Part shown: in pieces, positions 28,337 to 35,414 of the stretch
Layout of the letters: each line of letters starts with the position of its first letter
How positions within the stretch are numbered: position 1 is the stretch's first letter
From: Pseudomonas sp. N40(2020)
Lineage (GTDB): Bacteria > Pseudomonadota > Gammaproteobacteria > Pseudomonadales > Pseudomonadaceae
Length of the DNA stretch: 64,000 nucleotides
Assembly (NCBI RefSeq): GCF_014472415.1
Contig: NZ_JACSZV010000007.1
Span: forward strand, 62,001 to 126,000
Direction: 5' to 3'
Notes under the pieces: generated by a model
What the model was told of the DNA's origin: nothing
Seen by the model: the letters and a program-made list of their open reading frames with translations, nothing else
Databases searched by the model: none
Made by a program: the position numbers and the translations under genes

Positions 28337-29416
28337 ATGTCCGCCATCACTACAGACCTGCCCGCCCTCGCCCAATCGATCAAGGATTGGGGCCGCGAGC
28401 TGGGCTTTCAGCAAGTCGGCATCAGTGGCCTGGATCTGGCCGAGCATGAGCAGCACTTGGCGCGCTGGCTCGAAGCTGGCTACCACGGCGAAATGGACTA
28501 CATGGGCGCCCACGGCAGCAAACGTTCGCATCCGGAAGAGCTGGTGCCCGGTACTTTGCGCGTGGTTTCCCTGCGCATGGACTACCTGCCGGGCGACACC
28601 GAGATGGCCAAACGGCTGGCCCAACCGGAAAAAGCGTACGTGTCGCGTTATGCCTTGGGCCGCGATTACCACAAATTGATCCGTAAACGCGTTCAACAAT
28701 TAGCGGACAAGATTCAAGCCGAGATTGGCCCGTTTGGCTTCCGCGCCTTCGTCGACAGCGCTCCGGTGCTGGAAAAAGCCATCGCCGAGCAGGCCGGGCT
28801 GGGCTGGATCGGCAAAAACACCCTGGTGTTGAACCGCAAAGCCGGCAGTTACTTCTTTCTGAGCGAACTGTTCGTCGACCTGCCGCTGCCGGTGGATGAA
28901 CCGCACAGTACCGAACATTGCGGTCGCTGTACGGCGTGCCTGGATATCTGCCCGACCAAAGCCTTCGTCGGCCCGTATGTGCTCGACGCCCGGCGTTGCA
29001 TTTCCTATCTGACCATCGAGCTCAAAAACGCCATCCCTGAAGACCTGCGTCCGCTGATCGGCAATCGCGTATTCGGCTGTGATGACTGCCAGATAGTCTG
29101 CCCGTGGAACCGTTTCGCGCGGCCGTCCGGGGAAAGCGATTTCAAGCCACGGCACAACCTCGACAATGCCGAACTGGCAGAGCTGTTCATGTGGGATGAA
29201 GACAAGTTTCTCAGCAGCACTGAAGGCTCGCCGTTGCGGCGGGCCGGTTACGAGCGCTGGCTGCGCAACCTGGCGGTGGGGCTGGGGAATGCGCCGTCGA
29301 GCATTCCGGTGCTGGAGGCACTGAAGGCGCGCCGTGACTATCCGTCAGAGCTGGTGCAAGAGCATGTCGAGTGGGCGCTGAAACAACATGCCGAGCGTCA
29401 AGGCGCGTCGTTATAA
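28337..29416 (+). CDS. queG: Epoxyqueuosine reductase QueG
   Basis: Reduces epoxyqueuosine to queuosine in tRNA, the last step of queuosine synthesis, using cobalamin and iron-sulfur clusters. 359 residues from the ATG at 28337 (MSAITTDLPALAQ). The two [4Fe-4S] motifs are complete: 'CGRCTACLDICPTKAF' and 'CDDCQIVCPWN'; upstream is the family stretch 'YHGEMDYMGAH'. Divergent from nnrD across 63 bases; its 3' end overlaps the convergent UPF0126 gene by 19 bases. Confidence 0.96.
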   Translation: MSAITTDLPALAQSIKDWGRELGFQQVGISGLDLAEHEQHLARWLEAGYHGEMDYMGAHGSKRSHPEELVPGTLRVVSLRMDYLPGDTEMAKRLAQPEKAYVSRYALGRDYHKLIRKRVQQLADKIQAEIGPFGFRAFVDSAPVLEKAIAEQAGLGWIGKNTLVLNRKAGSYFFLSELFVDLPLPVDEPHSTEHCGRCTACLDICPTKAFVGPYVLDARRCISYLTIELKNAIPEDLRPLIGNRVFGCDDCQIVCPWNRFARPSGESDFKPRHNLDNAELAELFMWDEDKFLSSTEGSPLRRAGYERWLRNLAVGLGNAPSSIPVLEALKARRDYPSELVQEHVEWALKQHAERQGASL

Positions 29417-30009
29417 ACGAACTTGGGCATTTCCCAGTGGAACCGGATCGCCAGCAGGCGCAATAGAAAGCCGCCGAACAGTGTGATCAAGATCGCCTGT
29501 TCACTCGGCACGTTCAGATAAAGGCACAGCATGTAGCACCACGCCGCCGCGAAAGACACGCTGGCGTAGAGTTCACGGCGAAAGATCAGCGGGATGTCGT
29601 TGCAGAAGATATCGCGCAGGATGCCGCCGAACACGCCGGTGATCACGCCGCTGACCGAAGCCACCAGCATGCCGTGGCCCATTTCCAGAGCGGTCATGCA
29701 GCCGATCAGGGTAAAGGCAACCAGGCCGACGGCATCGAGCACCAGAAACAGCGAACGCAGATGGCGCATCCAGCGGGCGGTAAACACGGTGAACATCGCT
29801 GCGACTGAAGTCAGCACCAGATATTCCGGGTGTTTGACCCAGGTCAGCGGGTAATGCCCGAGCAGCACGTCACGCACCGAGCCGCCGCCAAGTGCCGTGA
29901 CGCAGGCAATCAGCACCACACCGAACCAGTCCATGCCGCGCCGACCTGCGGACAGGGCGCCAGTCATGGCTTCAGCGGTAATGGCGATCAGATAGAGCAT
30001 CAGCAGCAT
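29398..30009 (-). CDS. UPF0126/TRIC-like membrane protein (YicG family)
   Basis: A 203-residue membrane protein with six to seven predicted segments. It has two copies of the UPF0126 repeat, each with a Gly-Gly...Arg-Asp signature: 'GGGSVRDVLLGHYPL' and 'GGILRDIFCNDIPL'. The fold is related to trimeric intracellular cation channels; bacterial members have been linked to amino-acid or cation transport, but the substrate here is unknown. The ATG at 30009 has AGGA eight bases upstream. Confidence 0.85.
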   Translation of the reverse strand: MLLMLYLIAITAEAMTGALSAGRRGMDWFGVVLIACVTALGGGSVRDVLLGHYPLTWVKHPEYLVLTSVAAMFTVFTARWMRHLRSLFLVLDAVGLVAFTLIGCMTALEMGHGMLVASVSGVITGVFGGILRDIFCNDIPLIFRRELYASVSFAAAWCYMLCLYLNVPSEQAILITLFGGFLLRLLAIRFHWEMPKFVYNDAP

Positions 30010-30105
30010 GGTGGCGATCCTGGCAGGAAGGCGCGCAGTCTAGCCATTTCGGTACGGCACCAAAAGAGGGCGAGAAAACGCGCTACAAAAACCCGCCAAG
30101 CGAAA

Positions 30106-30648
30106 TCAGAACTTGATGAAGTGCTTACGGTAGTGCTGCAGTTCGGCAATCGATTCGCGAATGTCGTCCAGTGCCAGATGCGTGCTGCCCTTCTTGAAGC
30201 TGTCGCGTACGTCCGGTGCCCAGCGTGCGGCCAGCTCTTTAAGCGTCGACACATCGAGGTTGCGGTAGTGGAAGTAGCTTTCCAGCGCCTTCATATGGGT
30301 ATAGAGGAAGCGGCGATCCTGGCAGATGCTGTTGCCACAGATCGGCGACTTGCCCTTCGGCACCCACTTTTCCAGAAACGCGATGGTTTCGGCTTCGGCT
30401 TCGGCCATTGTGATGCGGCTGTCGCGCACGCGTTGGGTCAGGCCGGAGTTGCCGTGGGTGCGAGTGTTCCACTCATCCATGCGCGCAAGCACTTCGTCGC
30501 TGTGATGAATGGCGATCACCGGGCCTTCGGCCAGGGTATTGAGATCACTGTCGGTGACAATGGTGGCCATTTCGATGATGACGTCGTTATCCGGATCAAG
30601 ACCGGTCATTTCCAGGTCGATCCAGATCAAGTTCTGCGGGTTTTGCAT
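30106..30648 (-). CDS. orn: Oligoribonuclease
   Basis: Degrades two-nucleotide RNAs and, in Pseudomonas, pGpG from cyclic-di-GMP turnover. 180 residues from the ATG at 30648 ([18 protein letters not shown]), preceded by AGGAG. DEDDh exonuclease residues are present: D and E in '[10 protein letters not shown]', D in '[11 protein letters not shown]', and H/D in '[11 protein letters not shown]'. Divergent from rsgA, as in P. aeruginosa. Confidence 0.97.
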   Translation of the reverse strand: MQNPQNLIWIDLEMTGLDPDNDVIIEMATIVTDSDLNTLAEGPVIAIHHSDEVLARMDEWNTRTHGNSGLTQRVRDSRITMAEAEAETIAFLEKWVPKGKSPICGNSICQDRRFLYTHMKALESYFHYRNLDVSTLKELAARWAPDVRDSFKKGSTHLALDDIRESIAELQHYRKHFIKF

Positions 30649-30755
30649 ATTTCGGCTCCTAGGCAATGCTGCGCAGTTTAGCCTAGGCCGGTGGCCGGGC
30701 GTGCTAAACTCGCGGCCGTTTTACCTAATCGCTGCATTCTTCAGACGGAACACCC

Positions 30756-31787
30756 ATGGCCAAACGCCAACTCAATCGTCGTCAAAACTGGCGCATCGAA
30801 AAGATTCAAGGCGAGCGCGCCGCACGCGCCGCCAAACGCGAGTCCTCTGCTGTCGAAGCATTGGAGGGCGGCGACCTTGGCCCTGAGCAACACGGCCTGG
30901 TGATTGCCCACTTCGGTGTGCAGGTCGAGGTCGAGGCCAAGGACGGCGAACTCGCCGGCCAAGTGTTCCGTTGCCACTTGCGCGCCAACCTGCCAGCGCT
31001 GGTGACCGGCGACCAGGTGGTCTGGCGTGCCGGCAACCAGGGTATCGGTGTGATCGTCGCGCAATTGCCGCGCACCACCGAACTGTGCCGCCCGGACAGC
31101 CGTGGTCAGCTCAAGCCAGTGGCCGCCAACGTCGACATGATCGTCATCGTCTTCGCCCCGCTGCCAGAGCCGCACGCCAACCTGATCGACCGCTACCTCG
31201 TAGCCGCCGAACACGCTGGCATCCGTCCGCTGTTGCTGCTGAACAAATTCGATCTGATCGACGAGCAGAACGCCCCGGCACTCAACGCCCTGCTGGCCGT
31301 TTACCGCACGCTGGGTTATCCGGTGCTGGAAGTCTCGGCGCACCACGGCAATGGCATGGAACAGCTGCAACAGCAGCTCGACGGACGCATCAGCGTGTTC
31401 GTTGGCCAGTCCGGTGTCGGCAAGTCGTCGCTGGTCAACAGCTTGTTGCCTGAGGTGGAAACCCGCGTCGGGCCGTTGTCCGAACTGTCCGGTCAGGGCA
31501 CGCACACGACGACCACCGCACGGCTGTTCCACTTCCCGGGCGGCGGCGAACTGATCGACTCCCCTGGCATCCGCGAATTCGGCCTCGGCCACGTCAGCCG
31601 CGCCGACGTAGAAGCCGGTTTCATCGAGTTCAACGACCTGCTCGGCACCTGCCGCTTCCGCGACTGCAAGCATGATCGCGAACCGGGTTGCGCACTGCTC
31701 AAGGCCCTTGAAGATGGCCGCGTGCAGCAGCAACGGATGAACAGCTACCGCTCGATCATCGCCAGTCTGCCTGAAAACGGCTATTAA
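30756..31787 (+). CDS. rsgA: Small ribosomal subunit biogenesis GTPase RsgA
   Basis: Circularly permuted GTPase acting in late 30S maturation. 343 residues: a basic N-terminus ('[17 protein letters not shown]'), an OB fold, then the permuted G motifs: G4 'LLNKFDLID' comes before G1 '[12 protein letters not shown]' and G3 '[10 protein letters not shown]'. The C-terminal zinc knuckle is '[14 protein letters not shown]'. In P. aeruginosa motB follows directly; here an ~11-kb insertion separates them. Confidence 0.97.
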   Translation: MAKRQLNRRQNWRIEKIQGERAARAAKRESSAVEALEGGDLGPEQHGLVIAHFGVQVEVEAKDGELAGQVFRCHLRANLPALVTGDQVVWRAGNQGIGVIVAQLPRTTELCRPDSRGQLKPVAANVDMIVIVFAPLPEPHANLIDRYLVAAEHAGIRPLLLLNKFDLIDEQNAPALNALLAVYRTLGYPVLEVSAHHGNGMEQLQQQLDGRISVFVGQSGVGKSSLVNSLLPEVETRVGPLSELSGQGTHTTTTARLFHFPGGGELIDSPGIREFGLGHVSRADVEAGFIEFNDLLGTCRFRDCKHDREPGCALLKALEDGRVQQQRMNSYRSIIASLPENGY

Positions 31788-31796
31788 ACAGGCGCA

Positions 31797-31825
31797 CCGG
31801 CAGCCCTGAAACACAGGGCTGCCGG
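31797..31825 (+). terminator. Hairpin terminator after rsgA
   Basis: A perfect 12-bp stem, CCGGCAGCCCTG/CAGGGCTGCCGG with an AAACA loop, ten bases past the rsgA stop. There is no T-run, so termination strength is uncertain. It marks the left edge of the accessory island. Confidence 0.6.
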
Positions 31826-31932
31826 CTGTAGGATCACGCCCGACAAATCCCCCAAACGCTTAAACGTCAGACCTTTCTGTAGGGCTTTAGCACGCCTGCT
31901 TGCAGGACATTTCTCTTTTGCCGCCCGCACCT

Positions 31933-31957
31933 TGTAGGCCTCACGCAGATGCCTACA
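31933..31957. repeat. Inverted repeat upstream of the TIR/caspase operon
   Basis: TGTAGGC and GCCTACA are separated by 11 bases, 43 bases before the first TIR gene. It could be an operator or a leader hairpin. No clear sigma-70 promoter was picked out by eye in the 174-base spacer 31826-31999. Confidence 0.35.
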
Positions 31958-31999
31958 TTCAGTTCCTCCTTCGCACTGTTGCGACCTCCGAGGAACCCC

Positions 32000-32407
32000 A
32001 TGCAAACCTATCATTTGTTCATCAGCCAGTCGTGGAACTACTCAGGCTCCCACGACAATCTGATTCGCCTGCTAGGCGACCACCCCACCTTCACGTTCAA
32101 GAATTTTTCGGTACCACCGCAAAATCCGATTGTCGGTGCCCACACCGATAAAGAGCTCGAAGAAGCCATCGAAAACAAGATTCGTCCCTGCTCCGCCGTA
32201 CTGGTGATGGCCGGCATGTACTCGGCCTACAGCAAATGGATTCAAAAGGAGATTGATATCGCCAAACGGCTGGGCAAGGTCATCATCGCGATCCGCCCCC
32301 ACGGCGCCGAACGCACCGCCGTGGTGGTCAGCGATGCAGCTCACGCCGAATGCGCGTGGAACACCAATAGCATCGTCAGCGCCATTCGCTTGCATACGGC
32401 GGTGTAA
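32000..32407 (+). CDS. TIR-like protein (MTH538/ThsB-type fold), putative phage-sensing NAD-processing enzyme
   Basis: A 135-residue single-domain protein of the TIR-like DUF1863 (ThsB) type, recognised by 'YHLFISQSWNYSG', 'FTFKNFSVPP' and 'IRPCSAVLVMAGMYSAYSKW'. A WxxxE pattern (Trp80, Glu84) puts a glutamate where TIR NAD-cleaving enzymes hold their catalytic one. In Thoeris systems this kind of protein detects phage and turns NAD into a cyclic-ADP-ribose signal; that role here is inferred from the neighbour, a caspase-like protease that starts two bases after its stop. The ATG at 32000 has GAGGA five bases upstream; an in-frame ATG at 31949 lacks this. No signal peptide or membrane segment. 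Confidence 0.82.
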   Translation: MQTYHLFISQSWNYSGSHDNLIRLLGDHPTFTFKNFSVPPQNPIVGAHTDKELEEAIENKIRPCSAVLVMAGMYSAYSKWIQKEIDIAKRLGKVIIAIRPHGAERTAVVVSDAAHAECAWNTNSIVSAIRLHTAV

Positions 32408-32409
32408 CC

Positions 32410-33369
32410 ATGCGCAAAGGATTGTTTATCGGCATCAACCATTACGCCCATGTCGCTCCTTTGAGCGGCTGCAACAATGATGCAATGGCCATGGCGTCGG
32501 TTCTGGAGCGCCACGCCAGCGGGCGCCCGAACTTCAGCAGCAAAGTGCTGACTTCATCTGAGGAGAACCTGACGCTCAACACCATGAAGCAACAGATTCA
32601 GAGCCTGTTTTCCGGCGACTGCGATGTAGCGCTGCTGTACTTCGCCGGCCACGGGCAGTTCGACACCAGCATCGACGAAGGGCTGCTGATTCCGCAGGAC
32701 TTCAAACACGGCGGGGAAGGCATTCGCATCAGCGACATTCTGCTGTGGGCTGATCAGGCGTCGCAGATCAAAAACAAAATCATCATTCTCGATTGCTGCC
32801 AGGCCGGCGCAGCAGGTGCCATGCGCAATCTGCGTGGCGGCAGCAGCGTGATCGGCGAAGGCATGACCATTCTCACTGCCTGCAAAAAAGAACAGTCAGC
32901 CCTCGAAAGTCGCGGCCACGGCGTATTCACCGACCTGCTGTTACAGGCCCTGCACGGTGGCGCCGCCAACGTGCTCGGCAAGGTCACACCGGGTAGCGTT
33001 TACTCGTTTGTCGACAACGCGCTGGGGGCCTGGGAACAGCGCCCGGTGTTCAAGACCAACGTGTCGCAGTTCGTGCCACTGCGCGAAGTGGCACCGCTGA
33101 TCGCCGAGGAAACCCTGCGCAAACTCAAGGACTGGTTCCCCGAGCCGAGTTTCGTCTTCAGGCTCGACCCAAGCTACGAACCCACCGAACCCTCGTTCGA
33201 TGCCGATCACGGCGACATCTTCAAACAACTGCAAACGTGCAACCGCCACAGCCTGATCGAACCGGTGGACGCCGAACACATGTATTACGCGGCCATCAAT
33301 TCCACCGGCTGCCGCCTCACCGCCCTCGGAGCCTACTACCGCGAACTCGCCCTCAAAGGACACTTCTGA
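32410..33369 (+). CDS. Caspase-like cysteine protease (peptidase C14), putative immune effector
   Basis: 319 residues. The first ~210 form a caspase-type domain starting 'MRKGLFIGINHYAHVAPLSG'. The His-Cys dyad is intact: His81 in 'LLYFAGHGQ' and Cys130 in 'IIILDCCQAG' (DxCxxG pattern). 'LTACKKEQSALESRGHGVFT' is the usual following segment. The remaining ~105 residues ('PSFVFRLDPSYEPTEPSF' onward) match nothing I recognise and may sense a nucleotide signal or substrate. In the recently described TIR-caspase (type IV Thoeris) systems a TIR-made cyclic nucleotide activates such a protease, which then degrades cell proteins and stops phage growth. Flanked two bases after one TIR gene and overlapping the next (TGATG), so the three are one translational unit. 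Confidence 0.87.
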   Translation: MRKGLFIGINHYAHVAPLSGCNNDAMAMASVLERHASGRPNFSSKVLTSSEENLTLNTMKQQIQSLFSGDCDVALLYFAGHGQFDTSIDEGLLIPQDFKHGGEGIRISDILLWADQASQIKNKIIILDCCQAGAAGAMRNLRGGSSVIGEGMTILTACKKEQSALESRGHGVFTDLLLQALHGGAANVLGKVTPGSVYSFVDNALGAWEQRPVFKTNVSQFVPLREVAPLIAEETLRKLKDWFPEPSFVFRLDPSYEPTEPSFDADHGDIFKQLQTCNRHSLIEPVDAEHMYYAAINSTGCRLTALGAYYRELALKGHF

Positions 33370-33854
33370 TGCCAGTCTTCATCAGCTACCGCCACATGGA
33401 TCGCGCCCACGCCATCGCCATCAACAGCCGCCTGATCCAGGCCAACATCAAAACCTACCTCGACGTGCTGGACCCGGAGTCCCAGACCACCGACGACATC
33501 ACCGGGGTCATCACCCGCAACATCACTGAATGCACGCACCTGCTGGCAGTGGTTTCAGAGAGGACAGCCTTGTCGTGGTGGGTGCCGTTTGAAATCGGTG
33601 AGGCGACGATCAGTAACCGGCGGATCTGTTCGTTCAAGACCGGGCCGGCAGAGTTGCCGTTGTATCTGGATAAGTGGCCGAAGCTGAGCACGGACAGTGA
33701 TCTGAATTTCTTCATCGACGCGTATCGTGAGGAAGTGTCGAGCAAGCGCTCGATGACGCTGGACTCGAGCAATGAATCCTTTAGCGGCACCTATAAACGC
33801 AACGCCGAGATTTTCCACGAACAACTGAAAAACCGGATTCGGCGCGGGTTCTGA
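33369..33854 (+). CDS. TIR-domain protein, third gene of the TIR-caspase-TIR operon
   Basis: A 161-residue protein beginning 'MPVFISYRHMDRAHAIAINS', a canonical TIR box 1 (FISYR), with 'HLLAVVSERTALSWWVPFE' containing Trp71 and Glu75 in WxxxE spacing, the likely NAD-cleaving glutamate. The last ~60 residues are mostly polar helix with no recognised domain. It differs clearly from the first gene's TIR-like type, so the operon holds two TIR subfamilies. Its start overlaps the caspase stop (TGATG); a longer frame to 33237 would read through the caspase gene and lacks similarity. Likely signal-producing or sensing partner of the protease. Confidence 0.84.
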   Translation: MPVFISYRHMDRAHAIAINSRLIQANIKTYLDVLDPESQTTDDITGVITRNITECTHLLAVVSERTALSWWVPFEIGEATISNRRICSFKTGPAELPLYLDKWPKLSTDSDLNFFIDAYREEVSSKRSMTLDSSNESFSGTYKRNAEIFHEQLKNRIRRGF

Positions 33855-33861
33855 CAGACGT

Positions 33862-33891
33862 AAAAAAGCCGCGACACAATCGCGGCTTTTT
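33862..33891. terminator. Bidirectional terminator after the TIR-caspase-TIR operon
   Basis: AAAAAAGCCGCGA...TCGCGGCTTTTT stem with A and T tracts on both sides. It serves the TIR operon on the plus strand and the convergent 91-residue gene on the minus strand. Confidence 0.88.
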
Positions 33892-33895
33892 ACTT

Positions 33896-34171
33896 TCAAA
33901 GTCCGGGCGCGACTCTATCCAGCTTCCAGCCCAACGCATCCAGCGCATCACAGCCATCCTGAAGCAGGATATGCGCGGCGCTGGCGAAATGTTCAAGATC
34001 ATGACCTTCGGCATCTTTGACGCAAAGGCAACTCACGCTGTTGAGCATATTGCGCAGGATGTTCAAGCGATGCTTTGCGGTTTCGAGAAGCGCCGAGGCC
34101 TTGGCTTCGGTGTCGATGTAGAGCGTGGGGGTGGTGCTTATGTTGCCTTGCAGCGGACGGAAATCAGCCAT
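33896..34171 (-). CDS. Small hypothetical protein, resembles short Pseudomonas DUF3077/DUF6124-type proteins
   Basis: 91 residues from the ATG at 34171 (MADFRPLQGNISTTPTLY), with GGAG seven bases upstream. The protein reads as a short strand region followed by helices ('KASALLETAKHRLNILRNML', 'EGHDLEHFASAAHILLQDG'); two cysteines lie in 'VSCLCVK'. The layout resembles small Pseudomonas-restricted proteins of unknown function, but I cannot place it firmly in a family. It stands alone, converging on the TIR-caspase operon. The 325 bases upstream (34172-34496) show no gene, RNA or repeat. Confidence 0.6.
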   Translation of the reverse strand: MADFRPLQGNISTTPTLYIDTEAKASALLETAKHRLNILRNMLNSVSCLCVKDAEGHDLEHFASAAHILLQDGCDALDALGWKLDRVAPGL

Positions 34172-34496
34172 GGTCAAACTCCAATGGTTTATGGACATTC
34201 CATCTTGTTTCGACCGGCTAAGATCGGTCATCGAATCTTCGGTGACGGGCGAACTATAAGTGAGCCCTTGGGTGAAATGAAACCCGTTTTATACGTCTCG
34301 GAGCCGTCCTACATGAGTCCGAGAAGTTGCCTTACTGGTTACTTGAGAGTTTGTGCTTCATAGGTCGCATGGGGGACTGGAAGTCTTCTAGCGCTCCACG
34401 ACAGCTTCTGGCCAATCTGTGCGAAAAGCGTATTGGCAACGTTATGGGTGGACGTCTAAGTTCGCAGCCTTGAGGTATTTGCCCTCAAGCCAACTC

Positions 34497-35414
34497 TCAC
34501 TCTGTCTGCGCGGCCAGTTCACCCTCGCGTTGGGCGATGGCGGCTTCCAGCTCTGGAGAGCGTTTGGCCCATTGTCCAGGAGGGAGTGGTTTTGACCATT
34601 CAATGATGTCGGGATAAGTCAAATCGGGTGGTGGGTTCAACTTCCAACGCTCAAGCACATCTATCAGCAAAGTGTTGAATATGAAAATCCCGCAAAACCC
34701 TTCCCAGAGAGCAGTTATGAACCAGCCTCTTAACTTCGCAGCCTTGTTCAGATCGTCCAGGTAAGTAGCCCAGATTCCTTTGGACCTGTCGAAACGGGCG
34801 GTTTGATCCTCGACAGCCTCTGGCCCGATCTCCATATAACTGCGCATGCATTCCCACAACGCCATCGCCGTCGTGCCGCCGCCACAGTTGAAGCCTAATG
34901 AAAAGTGTTTGTTGTCGTCTTTGGCGTGCGGGTCGGAGTTTTCGAAACCGATGACCAGTAGACCCATCGTGGCTTTGCCGGCCTGACTGACTGATGAATA
35001 CTGGGTGGCGGCGGCTGTTACCGTTTCCCACGGGACAATCCAGTACTCACCGTTGTCGCGGGGGACGCAGACTTCGCGGCGTTGGCGGTTGAAGCGTATG
35101 GGTAAGGGGACTTCTCGGAAGAGGCCGAACACAACAAACAAAATAGGAATTCCCACAATTATTAATCCTCCACCCCATATCAGCGGATCGGGGGAGAGGT
35201 AATTCAAAAATGCAAAAAGCAACACCATTGGCCACAAGACCATCACCGCCGAACCGATGCTGTAGTTACCAATATCGAGAAACACATCGTTTTTGCGCCA
35301 GATGATATTAAGCACATCAGAGGGTTTTCTACCCGTAGGAACGGGCAATGGCGCCAAGTAGTCACTGCGCGAAAACATCCATTTTTTCGTGGTGCCTGCC
35401 GGTGGCGTACTCAT
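34497..35414 (-). CDS. DUF6708-like membrane protein, putative immunity protein of the VasX-like effector
   Basis: 305 residues with two membrane segments close together ('SAVMVLWPMVLLFAFLNYL', 'LIWGGGLIIVGIPILFVVFG', about residues 54-100), a cytoplasmic or periplasmic middle with 'CVPRDNGEYWIVPWETV' typical of DUF6708 proteins, and a third hydrophobic segment near residue 245 ('ALWEGFCGIFIFNTLLI'). It is the last gene of the vgrG operon and overlaps the effector stop by four bases (ATGA). Immunity to the V. cholerae pore-forming effector VasX is also conferred by a membrane protein encoded next to it; the same role here is inference. GC content drops locally near 35100-35200. Confidence 0.65.
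   Translation of the reverse strand: MSTPPAGTTKKWMFSRSDYLAPLPVPTGRKPSDVLNIIWRKNDVFLDIGNYSIGSAVMVLWPMVLLFAFLNYLSPDPLIWGGGLIIVGIPILFVVFGLFREVPLPIRFNRQRREVCVPRDNGEYWIVPWETVTAAATQYSSVSQAGKATMGLLVIGFENSDPHAKDDNKHFSLGFNCGGGTTAMALWECMRSYMEIGPEAVEDQTARFDRSKGIWATYLDDLNKAAKLRGWFITALWEGFCGIFIFNTLLIDVLERWKLNPPPDLTYPDIIEWSKPLPPGQWAKRSPELEAAIAQREGELAAQTE

Noticed and set aside
33896..34171. Toxin-antitoxin partner or immunity gene for the caspase-like protease
   Set aside because: It is on the opposite strand, separated by a terminator, and has no antitoxin-like DNA-binding motif; only position suggests a link.
34172..34496. A gene or small RNA in the 325-base spacer
   Set aside because: No frame with a ribosome-binding site, no promoter-terminator pair and no repeat could be supported.
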